From positions 1 through 7,401 of the forward strand of contig SKWC01000379.1 of assembly GCA_007129145.1 (NCBI GenBank): 7,401 bases of DNA. The letters run 5' to 3'. Source of the stretch: Rubritepida sp. Lineage in GTDB: Bacteria; Pseudomonadota; Alphaproteobacteria; Acetobacterales; Acetobacteraceae. A program made the translations under genes and the position numbers. Below are positions 1 through 5,704 of this stretch, piece by piece. The notes under the pieces are model-generated. The model was not told the DNA's origin. It did no database searches and was given only the letters and a program-made list of their open reading frames with translations. How positions within the stretch are numbered: the stretch's first letter is position 1; every line of letters begins with the position of its first letter.

Positions 1-161
1 CGCGTCGGCGGCGGGGCGGGTTCGGCGTCGGCCTCAGCGCCGCGCGCGCGCGCGGCGGCCGGCTTCTGCTCGGCCGCCTGCCGGTCCGCGGCACGGGCGG
101 GTTTGGTGGCGGGGGTGTCGGCGCCGCGCGCGGCGGTCTTGCTCCTGGGGGAGGCGGACAT
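1..161 (-). CDS. N-terminal fragment of an unidentified Ala/Pro-rich protein
   Basis: The minus strand reads openly from an ATG at 159-161 to the window edge, giving 53 codons with no stop, so the gene is cut at its 3' side. A good AGGAG ribosome-binding site lies at 173-177, 11 nt before the start. Most codons (about 49 of 53) end in G or C, as in the neighbouring real genes, which supports this frame. The peptide begins MSASPRSKTAARGADTPATK and contains about 18 Ala, 8 Pro and 9 Lys/Arg, with no hydrophobic stretch. This looks like a disordered basic N-terminal tail, common at the front of nucleic-acid-binding or other cytoplasmic enzymes in this group. The folded domain is outside the window, so no function can be assigned. 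It is transcribed divergently from the hydrolase at 357. The frame is likely real; the product is unknown. Confidence 0.55.
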   Translation of the reverse strand, partial: MSASPRSKTAARGADTPATKPARAADRQAAEQKPAAARARGAEADAEPAPPPT

Positions 162-253
162 GGTGGGGATCGCTCCTGCAGCGGGCGGAACGGGGACTGG
201 CCCCATGGTTTCGCTGGCGCACCCTATCAGAAAATCAGCCCTGCGTCACGCGC

Positions 254-268
254 GCCGCCCAGGGCGGC
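254..268. repeat. GC-rich inverted repeat in the divergent spacer
   Basis: Two 7-bp arms, GCCGCCC and GGGCGGC, flank a single A in the 195-bp spacer (162-356) between the partial minus-strand gene and the hydrolase. It could be a dimeric regulator site or a small leader hairpin about 90 nt before the hydrolase start. Such palindromes also arise by chance in DNA of this GC content, so a role is only a guess. The rest of the spacer has one AT-richer patch near 224-238 (TATCAG then ATCAG again 8 bp on) but no convincing paired -35/-10 boxes on either strand. Confidence 0.3.
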
Positions 269-356
269 CCAGCGGGGTTGCCAAGCGCCGCGCATCCGCG
301 CCCTATTCGCCCCGGCCCGGCGCCGACCGGGACCAGGCAGAGGGAGCACAGGCGCG

Positions 357-1253
357 ATGGCCACCAAACTCGTCACTTTCCAGCCGCATGGGGACCCCGC
401 CCCGCGCGCCGGCGTCCTGCTGAACGAGGCGGAGGTGCTGGACCTCGCCGCCGCCGGCCTGCCCTATGCCACGATGCTTCAGGTGATCGAGGCCGGCGCG
501 GCGGCGCTGGCCGCGATCCGCGCCGCCATGGCGAACCCGCCCGCGGCGGCGGTGCGCAAGCTGGCCGATGTCGCGCTGCTCGCACCCATCCCGCGCCCCG
601 CGCGCAACGTCTTCTGCGTGGGCCGCAACTACCTCGACCATGTGGCCGAGGGCGACCGCGCCAGCGGCCGCGACACCACCGAGAAGCCGAAATACCCGCA
701 GATCTTCACCAAGGCGCCCGAATGCGTCATCGCCCATGGCGAGAGCATCCCCGACCATGGCGCGGCCGGCATCACCAAATGGCTGGACTATGAGGCCGAG
801 CTGACGCTGGTCATCGGCACCTCCGGCCGCGACATCGCCCCCGGGGACGCGCTGAAGCATGTCTTCGGCTGGACCATCGGCAATGACGTGACGGGCCGCG
901 ACCTGCAGCGCCGCTACGGCCAGTGGTTCAAGGGCAAGTCGCTCGACCGCTCCTGCCCGCTCGGGCCCTGGATCATCCCGGCCGATGAGCTGGACGCCAC
1001 CGACATCGCCATCCAGCTCTGGGTGAATGGCGAGCTGCGGCAGTCCTCGCGCACCTCCAAGATGATCTTCGACGTGAACCAGATCATCCACCACCTCTCG
1101 GTCGGCTTCACCCTGCTGCCGGGCGATGTGGTGCTGACCGGCACGCCCGAGGGCGTGGGCTACGCCATGCAGCCGCCGCAGGTGCTCAAGGCGGGCGATG
1201 TGGTGCGCATCGCCATCGAGGGCATCGGCGAGCTGGTGAACCCGGTCGGCTGA
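357..1253 (+). CDS. Fumarylacetoacetate hydrolase family protein
   Basis: This 298-residue cytoplasmic enzyme belongs to the FAH superfamily, whose members are metal-dependent hydrolases, decarboxylases, isomerases or hydratases of beta-diketo or 2-keto acids (for example fumarylpyruvate hydrolase, acylpyruvase, carboxymethyl-hydroxymuconate isomerase). Residues 1-75 form the variable N-terminal domain and the catalytic domain starts near residue 84. Visible motifs are VGRNYLDHVAEG (88-99) with the lid His95/Glu98 pair, DYEAEL (144-149) with metal ligands Glu146 and Glu148, NDVTGRDLQ (176-184) with the third ligand Asp177, KGKSLD (192-197), and LPGDVVLTGTPEGVG (254-268). All key residues are present, so it should be active. 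The ATG is supported by AGGGAG at 341-346. The alcohol dehydrogenase begins 14 bp after its stop, so the two are probably co-transcribed. The substrate cannot be read from the sequence; a generic 2-keto/acylpyruvate-type compound is the family expectation. Confidence 0.93.
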   Translation: MATKLVTFQPHGDPAPRAGVLLNEAEVLDLAAAGLPYATMLQVIEAGAAALAAIRAAMANPPAAAVRKLADVALLAPIPRPARNVFCVGRNYLDHVAEGDRASGRDTTEKPKYPQIFTKAPECVIAHGESIPDHGAAGITKWLDYEAELTLVIGTSGRDIAPGDALKHVFGWTIGNDVTGRDLQRRYGQWFKGKSLDRSCPLGPWIIPADELDATDIAIQLWVNGELRQSSRTSKMIFDVNQIIHHLSVGFTLLPGDVVLTGTPEGVGYAMQPPQVLKAGDVVRIAIEGIGELVNPVG

Positions 1254-1267
1254 GCGGGGGCATCGGG

Positions 1268-2401
1268 ATGCGCATCAAGGCCGCGGTGCTGTACGAGCAG
1301 GGGTTGCCGCGCCCCTACACCGAAAGCCGCCCGCTCCGCCTCGAGGAGGTCGAGCTGGACCCGCCCGGCCCGGGCGAGGTGCTGATCGAGATCGCGGCCG
1401 CCGGGCTGTGCCATTCCGACCTCTCGACCATCGAGAACCTGCGGCCGCGCCCGCTGCCCATCATCATCGGCCATGAGGGCGCGGGCATCGTTCGCGAATG
1501 CGGCCCCGGCGTGCGCGGCCTGGCACCGGGCGACCATGTGGTGGCGCTGTTCGTGACCAGCTGCGGCGAATGCCGCGACTGCGTGCGCGGCAAGCCCAAC
1601 ATCTGCTCATCCTCCTTCGCGGCGCGCGCCAAGGGCACGCTGCCCTCCGGCGCGCGGCGGCTGAAGCGGCTGGACGGGGCGGCGGTGAACCACAATTCCG
1701 GCCTGTCGCTCTTCGCGGAATACGCGGTGGTGACGGCCGAGAGCGTGGTGAAGATCGGCCAGGACATCCCGCTGGAGGATGCGGCGCTGTTCGGCTGCGC
1801 GGTGATGACGGGCGCGGGGGCGGTGTTCAACACGGCGCGGCTGCGCCCGGGCGAGGATGTCGCCGTCGTCGGCCTGGGCGGCGTGGGCATGAGCGCGCTG
1901 CTGGGCGCGGTGGCGGGGGGCGCGTCGCGCATCATCGCGGTGGACCGCAGCGCCGAGAAGCTGGCGCTGGCCCGGCAATGGGGGGCGACCGACACCTTCC
2001 TGGCCGATGAAGGCTGCGTCGAGGCGGTGCGGGAGGCGACCGGCGGCGGCGTGGACACGGTGATCGAGACGGCGGGCGTGCTGCCTGCCCTCGAACTCTC
2101 GGTCGCGATCACGGCGCGCGGCGGGCAGACCATCACGGCGGGGCTGCCGCATGTGCAGGCGCGCTTCGCCTTCTCGCCCTTCGCCCTGGTCAGCGAGGAG
2201 CGCAGCATCCGCGCGAGCTACATGGGAAGCTGCGTGCCGCGCCGCGACCTGCCGATGATGCTGGACCTCTACCGGCGCGGGAAGCTTCCGGTGGACCGGC
2301 TGCGCTCGGGCTTCGTCTCATTGGAGGAGATGAACCTCGGCTTCGAGCGGCTGGCCGAGGGCAGCGTGCTGCGGCAGATCCTGCGGCCGCACTCTGGCTG
2401 A
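1268..2401 (+). CDS. Zinc-dependent alcohol dehydrogenase (MDR family)
   Basis: A 377-residue medium-chain dehydrogenase/reductase that would oxidise an alcohol, or reduce an aldehyde, with NAD(H) in the cytoplasm. The N-terminal GroES-like domain carries the catalytic zinc ligands Cys48 (in GLCHSD), His69 and Glu70 (in GHEGAG), with Cys177 (in FGCAVMTG) as the fourth position. The structural-zinc lobe has Cys99, Cys102, Cys105 and Cys113 in the classical CGxCxxCxxGxxxxC pattern. The Rossmann domain has VGLGGVG (201-207), and Asp226 at the end of the second strand points to NAD rather than NADP. Length and motifs are complete for class I/III-like enzymes. The start lies 14 bp after the hydrolase stop; the spacer is G-rich but has no strong Shine-Dalgarno sequence, so translational coupling is possible. 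The pairing suggests that the two enzymes act in one catabolic route, but the substrate is unknown. Confidence 0.93.
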   Translation: MRIKAAVLYEQGLPRPYTESRPLRLEEVELDPPGPGEVLIEIAAAGLCHSDLSTIENLRPRPLPIIIGHEGAGIVRECGPGVRGLAPGDHVVALFVTSCGECRDCVRGKPNICSSSFAARAKGTLPSGARRLKRLDGAAVNHNSGLSLFAEYAVVTAESVVKIGQDIPLEDAALFGCAVMTGAGAVFNTARLRPGEDVAVVGLGGVGMSALLGAVAGGASRIIAVDRSAEKLALARQWGATDTFLADEGCVEAVREATGGGVDTVIETAGVLPALELSVAITARGGQTITAGLPHVQARFAFSPFALVSEERSIRASYMGSCVPRRDLPMMLDLYRRGKLPVDRLRSGFVSLEEMNLGFERLAEGSVLRQILRPHSG

Positions 2402-2410
2402 AGGTTCAGC
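2397..2410. repeat. Inverted repeat spanning both convergent stop codons
   Basis: GCTGAA and TTCAGC arms separated by GG cover the last codon bases of the alcohol dehydrogenase and of the VWA gene. The TGA at 2399-2401 and the opposite-strand TGA (TCA at 2406-2408) lie in opposite arms. There is no T-run on either side, so it is not a standard intrinsic terminator. With only 4 bp between the genes, no other terminator fits in the spacer. Part of the symmetry follows automatically from two facing TGA codons. Confidence 0.4.
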
Positions 2411-3593
2411 GTAGGGCCCGCGCCACCCCCTCCAGCCCGTCCAGCGTCATGGGGAACATCCGCCCCTCCACCGCGTCCTGGATCAGGCCGATGGAGGTGG
2501 TGTAGCCCCAGTGGCGCTCGGGCGTGGGGTTGATCCAGGCGACGCGGCGGAAATGCGCGGTCAGCCGGTTCAGCCAGACGCGGCCCGCTTCCTCGTTCCA
2601 ATGCTCGACGCTGCCGCCGGGCTCCACGATCTCATAGGGCGCCATCGAGGCGTCGCCCACGAAGACCACGCGCCAGTCGGGGCCGTAGGTGCGCAGCACC
2701 TCCCAGGTGGGCAGCATCTGCTCGCTGCGGCGGCGGTTGGATTTCCAGAACCGCTCATAGGGGCAGTTGTGGAAATACAGGTGCACCAGGTGCTTGAACT
2801 CGGATTTCGCGGCCGAGAACAGCTCCTCCGAGGCGCGGATGTGGTCGTCCATGGACCCGCCGATGTCCAGCAGCAGCAGCACCTTCACCGCGTTGCGCCG
2901 TTCGGGGCGCATCTTCAGGTCCAGCGTGCCGGCGTTGCGCGCCGTCGCACCAATGGTGCCGTCGATGTCCAGCTCGCTCGCCTCGCCCTGGCGGGCGAAG
3001 CGGCGCAGCCGGCGCAGCGCGAGCTTCATGGCGCGCGAACCCAGCGCGGAATCATCGTCCAGGTCGCGAAACTCGCGCTTGTCCCAGACCTTCACGGCGC
3101 GGCGGTGGCGGCTGCCCTCCTGGCCGATCCGCACGCCCTCGGGGTTGTAGCCCTCGGCGCCGAAGGGGCTGGTGCCGTTGGTGCCGATCATGCGGTTGCC
3201 GCCCTGGTGGCGCTTCTTCTGCTCCGCCAGGCGCTCCTTCAGCGTCTCCATCAGCTTCTCGAAGCCGCCGAGCGCCTGGATCTTCGCCATCTCCTCGGCC
3301 GAGAACAGCCGCTCGGCCAGCTTCTGCAGCCATTCGGCCGGAAGCTCGCGCTGGATCACCTCGCCGGTGATGGTGGTGGGCGGCTCCAGCCCCTTGAACA
3401 CCTCGCCGAAGACGCGGTCGAAGCGGTCCAGGTGGCGCTCATCCTTCACCAGGGTGGTGCGCGCCAGGTAGTAGAAGTCTTCCAGGTCGTAGCCGGCCAC
3501 ACCGGCCTTCATCGCGCCCATCAGCGCCAGCCATTCGGTGATGGAGGCGGGCAGGCCGGCCTTGCGCAATTCCAGGATGAAGGGCGCGAACAT
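2406..3593 (-). CDS. VWA domain protein, CoxE-like, partner of MoxR ATPase
   Basis: A 395-residue soluble protein of the CoxE-like von Willebrand factor A family, which works with MoxR AAA+ ATPases in maturation or remodelling of a client complex. The N-terminal half (1-200) is helical and charged, with the family-typical opening (FAPFILELRKAGLP) and a basic linker near 125-170. The VWA domain starts near 236. Its metal-ion site is DIGGS (243-247), a DxGxS form instead of the usual DxSxS, followed by Asp314 in FVGDAS. There is no signal peptide or membrane segment. The ATG lies 6 bp after the stop of the MoxR gene, so the two are almost certainly co-transcribed and probably translationally coupled; an AAGG within the end of the MoxR gene may serve as ribosome-binding site. 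CoxE proper assists CO dehydrogenase, but no cox structural genes are visible, so the symbol coxE is not justified. Confidence 0.9.
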   Translation of the reverse strand: MFAPFILELRKAGLPASITEWLALMGAMKAGVAGYDLEDFYYLARTTLVKDERHLDRFDRVFGEVFKGLEPPTTITGEVIQRELPAEWLQKLAERLFSAEEMAKIQALGGFEKLMETLKERLAEQKKRHQGGNRMIGTNGTSPFGAEGYNPEGVRIGQEGSRHRRAVKVWDKREFRDLDDDSALGSRAMKLALRRLRRFARQGEASELDIDGTIGATARNAGTLDLKMRPERRNAVKVLLLLDIGGSMDDHIRASEELFSAAKSEFKHLVHLYFHNCPYERFWKSNRRRSEQMLPTWEVLRTYGPDWRVVFVGDASMAPYEIVEPGGSVEHWNEEAGRVWLNRLTAHFRRVAWINPTPERHWGYTTSIGLIQDAVEGRMFPMTLDGLEGVARALR

Positions 3594-3599
3594 CGGGGG

Positions 3600-4463
3600 T
3601 TACTGCCGCCTTGCGCGCGACAGGAAGGCCAGCCGCTCGAAAAGGTGCACGTCCTGCTCATTCTTCAGCAGCGCGCCATAGAGCGGCGGCAGCGCCACCT
3701 TGAGATCGTTGCTGCGCAGCGCCTCGGCCGGCATGTCCTCGATCATCAGCAGCTTCAGCCAGTCCAGCAATTCGCTGGTCGCGGGCTTTTTCTTGAGCTC
3801 CCCCACCTCGCGCAGCTGGAAGAACACCTGCAGCGCCTCGCGCGCCAGATCCGCGCGCAGGTCGGGGTAATGCGCCTGCAGGATGCGCTCCATCGTCTCG
3901 CGGTCGGGGAAGCGGATGAAGTGGAAGAAGCAGCGGCGCAGGAAGGCGTCCGGCAGCTCCTTTTCATTGTTCGAGGTGATGATGACCACCGGGCGGTGCT
4001 TCGCCACCACCGTCTCGCGCGTCTCATAGACATGGAACTGCATGCGGTCGAGTTCGAGCAGCAGGTCGTTCGGGAACTCGATGTCGGCCTTGTCGATCTC
4101 GTCGATCAGCAGCACCACGGGGGTGTCGCTGTCGAAGGCCTCCCACAGCTTGCCGCGCAGGATGTAGTTGGAGATGTCGCGCACCCGCTCATCGCCCAGC
4201 TGCCCGTCGCGCAGGCGGCTCACGGCGTCGTATTCATAGAGGCCCTGCTGCGCCTTGGTGGTGGATTTGATGTGCCACTCGATCAGCGGCAGGCCGAGCG
4301 CGCGCGCCACCTCCTGCGCCAGCACCGTCTTGCCGGTGCCCGGCTCGCCCTTCACCAGCAGCGGGCGCTGCAGGGCGACGGCGGCGTTCACCGCCACTTC
4401 CAGCTCGCGCGGGGCGATGTAGCTCTCGGTGCTCTGGAATTTCTGCAAGGCGGGGGTCCTCAT
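3600..4463 (-). CDS. MoxR-family AAA+ ATPase
   Basis: This 287-residue cytoplasmic AAA+ ATPase uses ATP to remodel or load cofactor into client proteins together with the VWA protein. Visible motifs are Walker A GEPGTGKT (39-46), Walker B VLLIDEID (117-124), a sensor-1 segment ITSNNEKELP (162-171) and the arginine-finger region AFLRRCFF (173-180). The stretch WHIKSTTKAQQGLYEYDAVS (63-82) and the C-terminal GALLKNEQDVHLFERLAFL (263-281) are typical of the MoxR subgroup found next to CoxE-like VWA genes. I chose the ATG at 4461-4463. A longer in-frame ATG at 4563-4565 would add 34 residues with no family resemblance and would overlap the start of the divergent gene. The chosen start has only a weak Shine-Dalgarno sequence. 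All catalytic residues are intact. The client is unknown. Confidence 0.92.
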   Translation of the reverse strand: MRTPALQKFQSTESYIAPRELEVAVNAAVALQRPLLVKGEPGTGKTVLAQEVARALGLPLIEWHIKSTTKAQQGLYEYDAVSRLRDGQLGDERVRDISNYILRGKLWEAFDSDTPVVLLIDEIDKADIEFPNDLLLELDRMQFHVYETRETVVAKHRPVVIITSNNEKELPDAFLRRCFFHFIRFPDRETMERILQAHYPDLRADLAREALQVFFQLREVGELKKKPATSELLDWLKLLMIEDMPAEALRSNDLKVALPPLYGALLKNEQDVHLFERLAFLSRARRQ

Positions 4464-4468
4464 GCTCG

Positions 4469-4538
4469 ACGCAGCGCATGTTCGCGTTCTGGTGGCGGGC
4501 CGCAAGGGCGACGCAGCATTTCGTTGCTTGCACGCAGC
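4469..4538. promoter_or_regulatory. Three phased ACGCAGC direct repeats in the divergent promoter region
   Basis: ACGCAGC occurs at 4469-4475, 4511-4517 and 4532-4538, all in the same orientation, within the 100-bp spacer between the MoxR gene and the Spy/CpxP-like gene. Start-to-start distances are 42 and 21 bp, close to four and two turns of B-DNA, so all three copies would face the same side of the helix. Flanking bases are partly shared (G/C before, G/A after). This arrangement fits an operator for a protein binding cooperatively and controlling one or both divergent units. No regulator gene is adjacent, so the binding protein is unknown. Confidence 0.4.
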
Positions 4539-4557
4539 GCCCGGCGGACTCCATAAG
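4528..4557 (+). promoter_or_regulatory. Candidate promoter for the Spy/CpxP-like gene, possibly leaderless
   Basis: A -35-like TTGCAC (4528-4533; three of six consensus bases) and a -10-like CATAAG (4552-4557; four of six) are separated by 18 bp. Transcription would then start at about 4563-4565, on or next to the ATG at 4564. The gene has no clear Shine-Dalgarno sequence, which fits a leaderless or near-leaderless mRNA. The boxes are weak and the call is tentative. The third ACGCAGC repeat (4532-4538) overlaps the -35 element. Confidence 0.25.
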
Positions 4558-4563
4558 CACGCC

Positions 4564-5139
4564 ATGAAGCATGCCCTGCGCCTTTCCCTCGCCGCCCTGC
4601 TCCTCGCTGGCCCGGCCGCCGCCCAGCATGCCGGCCACGGCCACGCCGCCGGCCCCTACGCCGGCTTCCAGGATCGCGAGATCCGCGCCCTCTCGCCCGC
4701 CCATATCGAGGAACTGCGCTCCGGCGCGGGGATGGCGCAGGCGCTCGCGGCCGAGCTGAACGGCTGGCCCGGCCCCGCGCATGTGCTGGAGCTGGCCGGG
4801 CCGCTCGGCCTCACCGCGCAGCAGCGCGAGGCCAGCCAGGCGCTGGCCACCCGGCACCGCACCGCCGCCATCGCGCTGGGCGAACGGATCATCGAGGCCG
4901 AGCGCGCGCTGGACCTGGCCTTCCGCCAGCGCAGCGTCACCCCCGCGTCGCTGGATGAGATGACGGCGCGGATCGGCGCGCTGCAGGCCGCGCTGCGGGC
5001 CGAGCATCTGCGCACGCATCTGGCGCAGACGGCGCTGCTGAGCGAGGCGCAGATCCGCCGCTACGATGAATTGCGCGGCTATGCCGCCGCGGGCCACACG
5101 CCGCCCGCGGAGGGGCACGGCGCGCACCGCCACCGCTGA
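4564..5139 (+). CDS. Spy/CpxP-family periplasmic protein, His-rich
   Basis: A 191-residue exported protein resembling Spy/CpxP refolding chaperones and periplasmic heavy-metal sensor proteins. Residues 1-20 form a signal peptide (MKHALRLSLAALLLAGPAAA) with cleavage probably before Gln21. The mature protein starts with a His cluster (His22, His25, His27), has a helical core (45-170) with the family's repeated LTxxQ-type signatures (LTAQQ at 83-87; LLSEAQIRRYDEL at 158-170), and ends in a second His cluster (His185, His188, His190). The core would form the alpha-helical hairpin fold, and the His tails could bind Cu, Zn or Ni. I chose the ATG at 4564 because it begins the signal peptide; the frame stays open upstream but adds 45 residues that spoil it. 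There is no clear ribosome-binding site. It is followed after 23 bp by cytochrome b561, so an operon is likely. Chaperone versus metal-binding role cannot be decided here. Confidence 0.82.
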   Translation: MKHALRLSLAALLLAGPAAAQHAGHGHAAGPYAGFQDREIRALSPAHIEELRSGAGMAQALAAELNGWPGPAHVLELAGPLGLTAQQREASQALATRHRTAAIALGERIIEAERALDLAFRQRSVTPASLDEMTARIGALQAALRAEHLRTHLAQTALLSEAQIRRYDELRGYAAAGHTPPAEGHGAHRHR

Positions 5140-5162
5140 ACACGGGGCCCCGGAGGCCACGC

Positions 5163-5672
5163 ATGAACGCCGCGACCGACCGCTACGGACGCCTTGCCGC
5201 CACCTTCCACTGGGTGGCGGCGGCGCTGATCCTGCTGATGCTGGGCAGCGGCTTCGCCGCCACCTGGGGCGGGCTGCCCGTGGCGCTGCAACTGCACCTG
5301 CCGGCGGGGATCGCGCTGCTGGTGCTGACCGTCGCGCGCATCGTCTGGGCGCTGCGCGACCGCCGACCTCCCTTGCCCGCGGGCACCCCGCCATGGCAGG
5401 CGATGGTGGCCCGGACCACCCACATCCTGCTGTATGTCGTCCCCCTCGGCCTTGTTGTCAGCGGCATGGGCATGGTGATCATCAGCGACGCCGCGGCGGC
5501 CATCTTCGCCGGCGACCGCCTGCCCGATTTCGACGCCCTGCTGCTGCGCGTCCCGCATGGGCTCGGCGCGCGGCTGCTGCTGGCGCTGCTGGCCCTGCAC
5601 ATCGGCGCGGCGCTCTATCACCAATGGGTGCTGCGCGACCGCCTGCTGGCCCGGATGCGCCTGGGCGCCTAG
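5163..5672 (+). CDS. Cytochrome b561 family membrane protein
   Basis: A 169-residue integral inner-membrane di-heme b-type cytochrome. Four hydrophobic segments are seen at about 13-33, 44-64, 86-107 and 134-153. Candidate heme ligands are His16 (TFHWVAAAL), His45 (LHLPAGIALL), His87 (THILLYVVP) and His146 (LHIGAALYH), with His132 and His153 also near membrane edges. The family passes electrons between quinone and periplasmic or hydrogenase partners; E. coli CybB oxidises superoxide and reduces ubiquinone. A strong GGAGG at 5152-5156, 6 nt from the ATG, fixes the start. It lies 23 bp after the Spy/CpxP-like gene, a pairing that suggests a joint role in envelope redox or metal stress. Length is normal for the family (about 170-190). 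The electron donor is not evident from the sequence. Confidence 0.9.
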   Translation: MNAATDRYGRLAATFHWVAAALILLMLGSGFAATWGGLPVALQLHLPAGIALLVLTVARIVWALRDRRPPLPAGTPPWQAMVARTTHILLYVVPLGLVVSGMGMVIISDAAAAIFAGDRLPDFDALLLRVPHGLGARLLLALLALHIGAALYHQWVLRDRLLARMRLGA

Positions 5673-5674
5673 GC

Positions 5675-5697
5675 TTCCCTCCTGAACCAGGGAGGAA
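5675..5697 (+). promoter_or_regulatory. Hairpin covering the ribosome-binding site of the SDR gene
   Basis: A perfect 8-bp stem, TTCCCTCC (5675-5682) with GGGAGGAA (5690-5697), encloses a 7-nt loop (TGAACCA). The 3' arm contains the Shine-Dalgarno GGAGGA (5691-5696) that lies 8 nt before the SDR start at 5705. The 5' arm carries CCTCC, identical to the 16S anti-Shine-Dalgarno core. In RNA this would hide the ribosome-binding site. There is no T-run after the stem, so it is unlikely to be an intrinsic terminator. It starts 2 nt after the cytochrome stop codon, so ribosomes ending there could open it and couple the two genes. Confidence 0.5.
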
Positions 5698-5704
5698 CCA
5701 CGAC

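Noticed and set aside
222..240. AT-richer patch with TATCAG as a hydrolase promoter
   Set aside because: No -35-like hexamer lies 16-18 bp upstream; the patch may hold a promoter, but boxes cannot be assigned.
303..1094. 263-codon minus-strand open frame opposite the FAH-family gene
   Set aside because: It is antisense to a gene with all catalytic motifs intact and shows no recognisable domain.
1315..2208. 297-codon minus-strand open frame opposite the alcohol dehydrogenase
   Set aside because: It is a Ser/Ala/Pro-rich shadow of a complete dehydrogenase with no domain signature.
2511..4556. 681-codon plus-strand open frame antisense to both the VWA and MoxR genes
   Set aside because: It lies opposite two clearly recognised genes, crosses their junction, has a low-complexity His/Gln/Leu-rich translation, and is a typical shadow frame of GC-rich codon bias.
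4464..4565. Longer MoxR start at the ATG at 4563-4565
   Set aside because: The 34 added residues do not resemble MoxR N-termini and would overlap the start codon of the divergent Spy-like gene.
5066..5704. Upstream in-frame extension of the SDR through cytochrome b561
   Set aside because: The SDR family start and the GGAGGA site put the start at 5705; the extension is an out-of-frame reading of two other genes.
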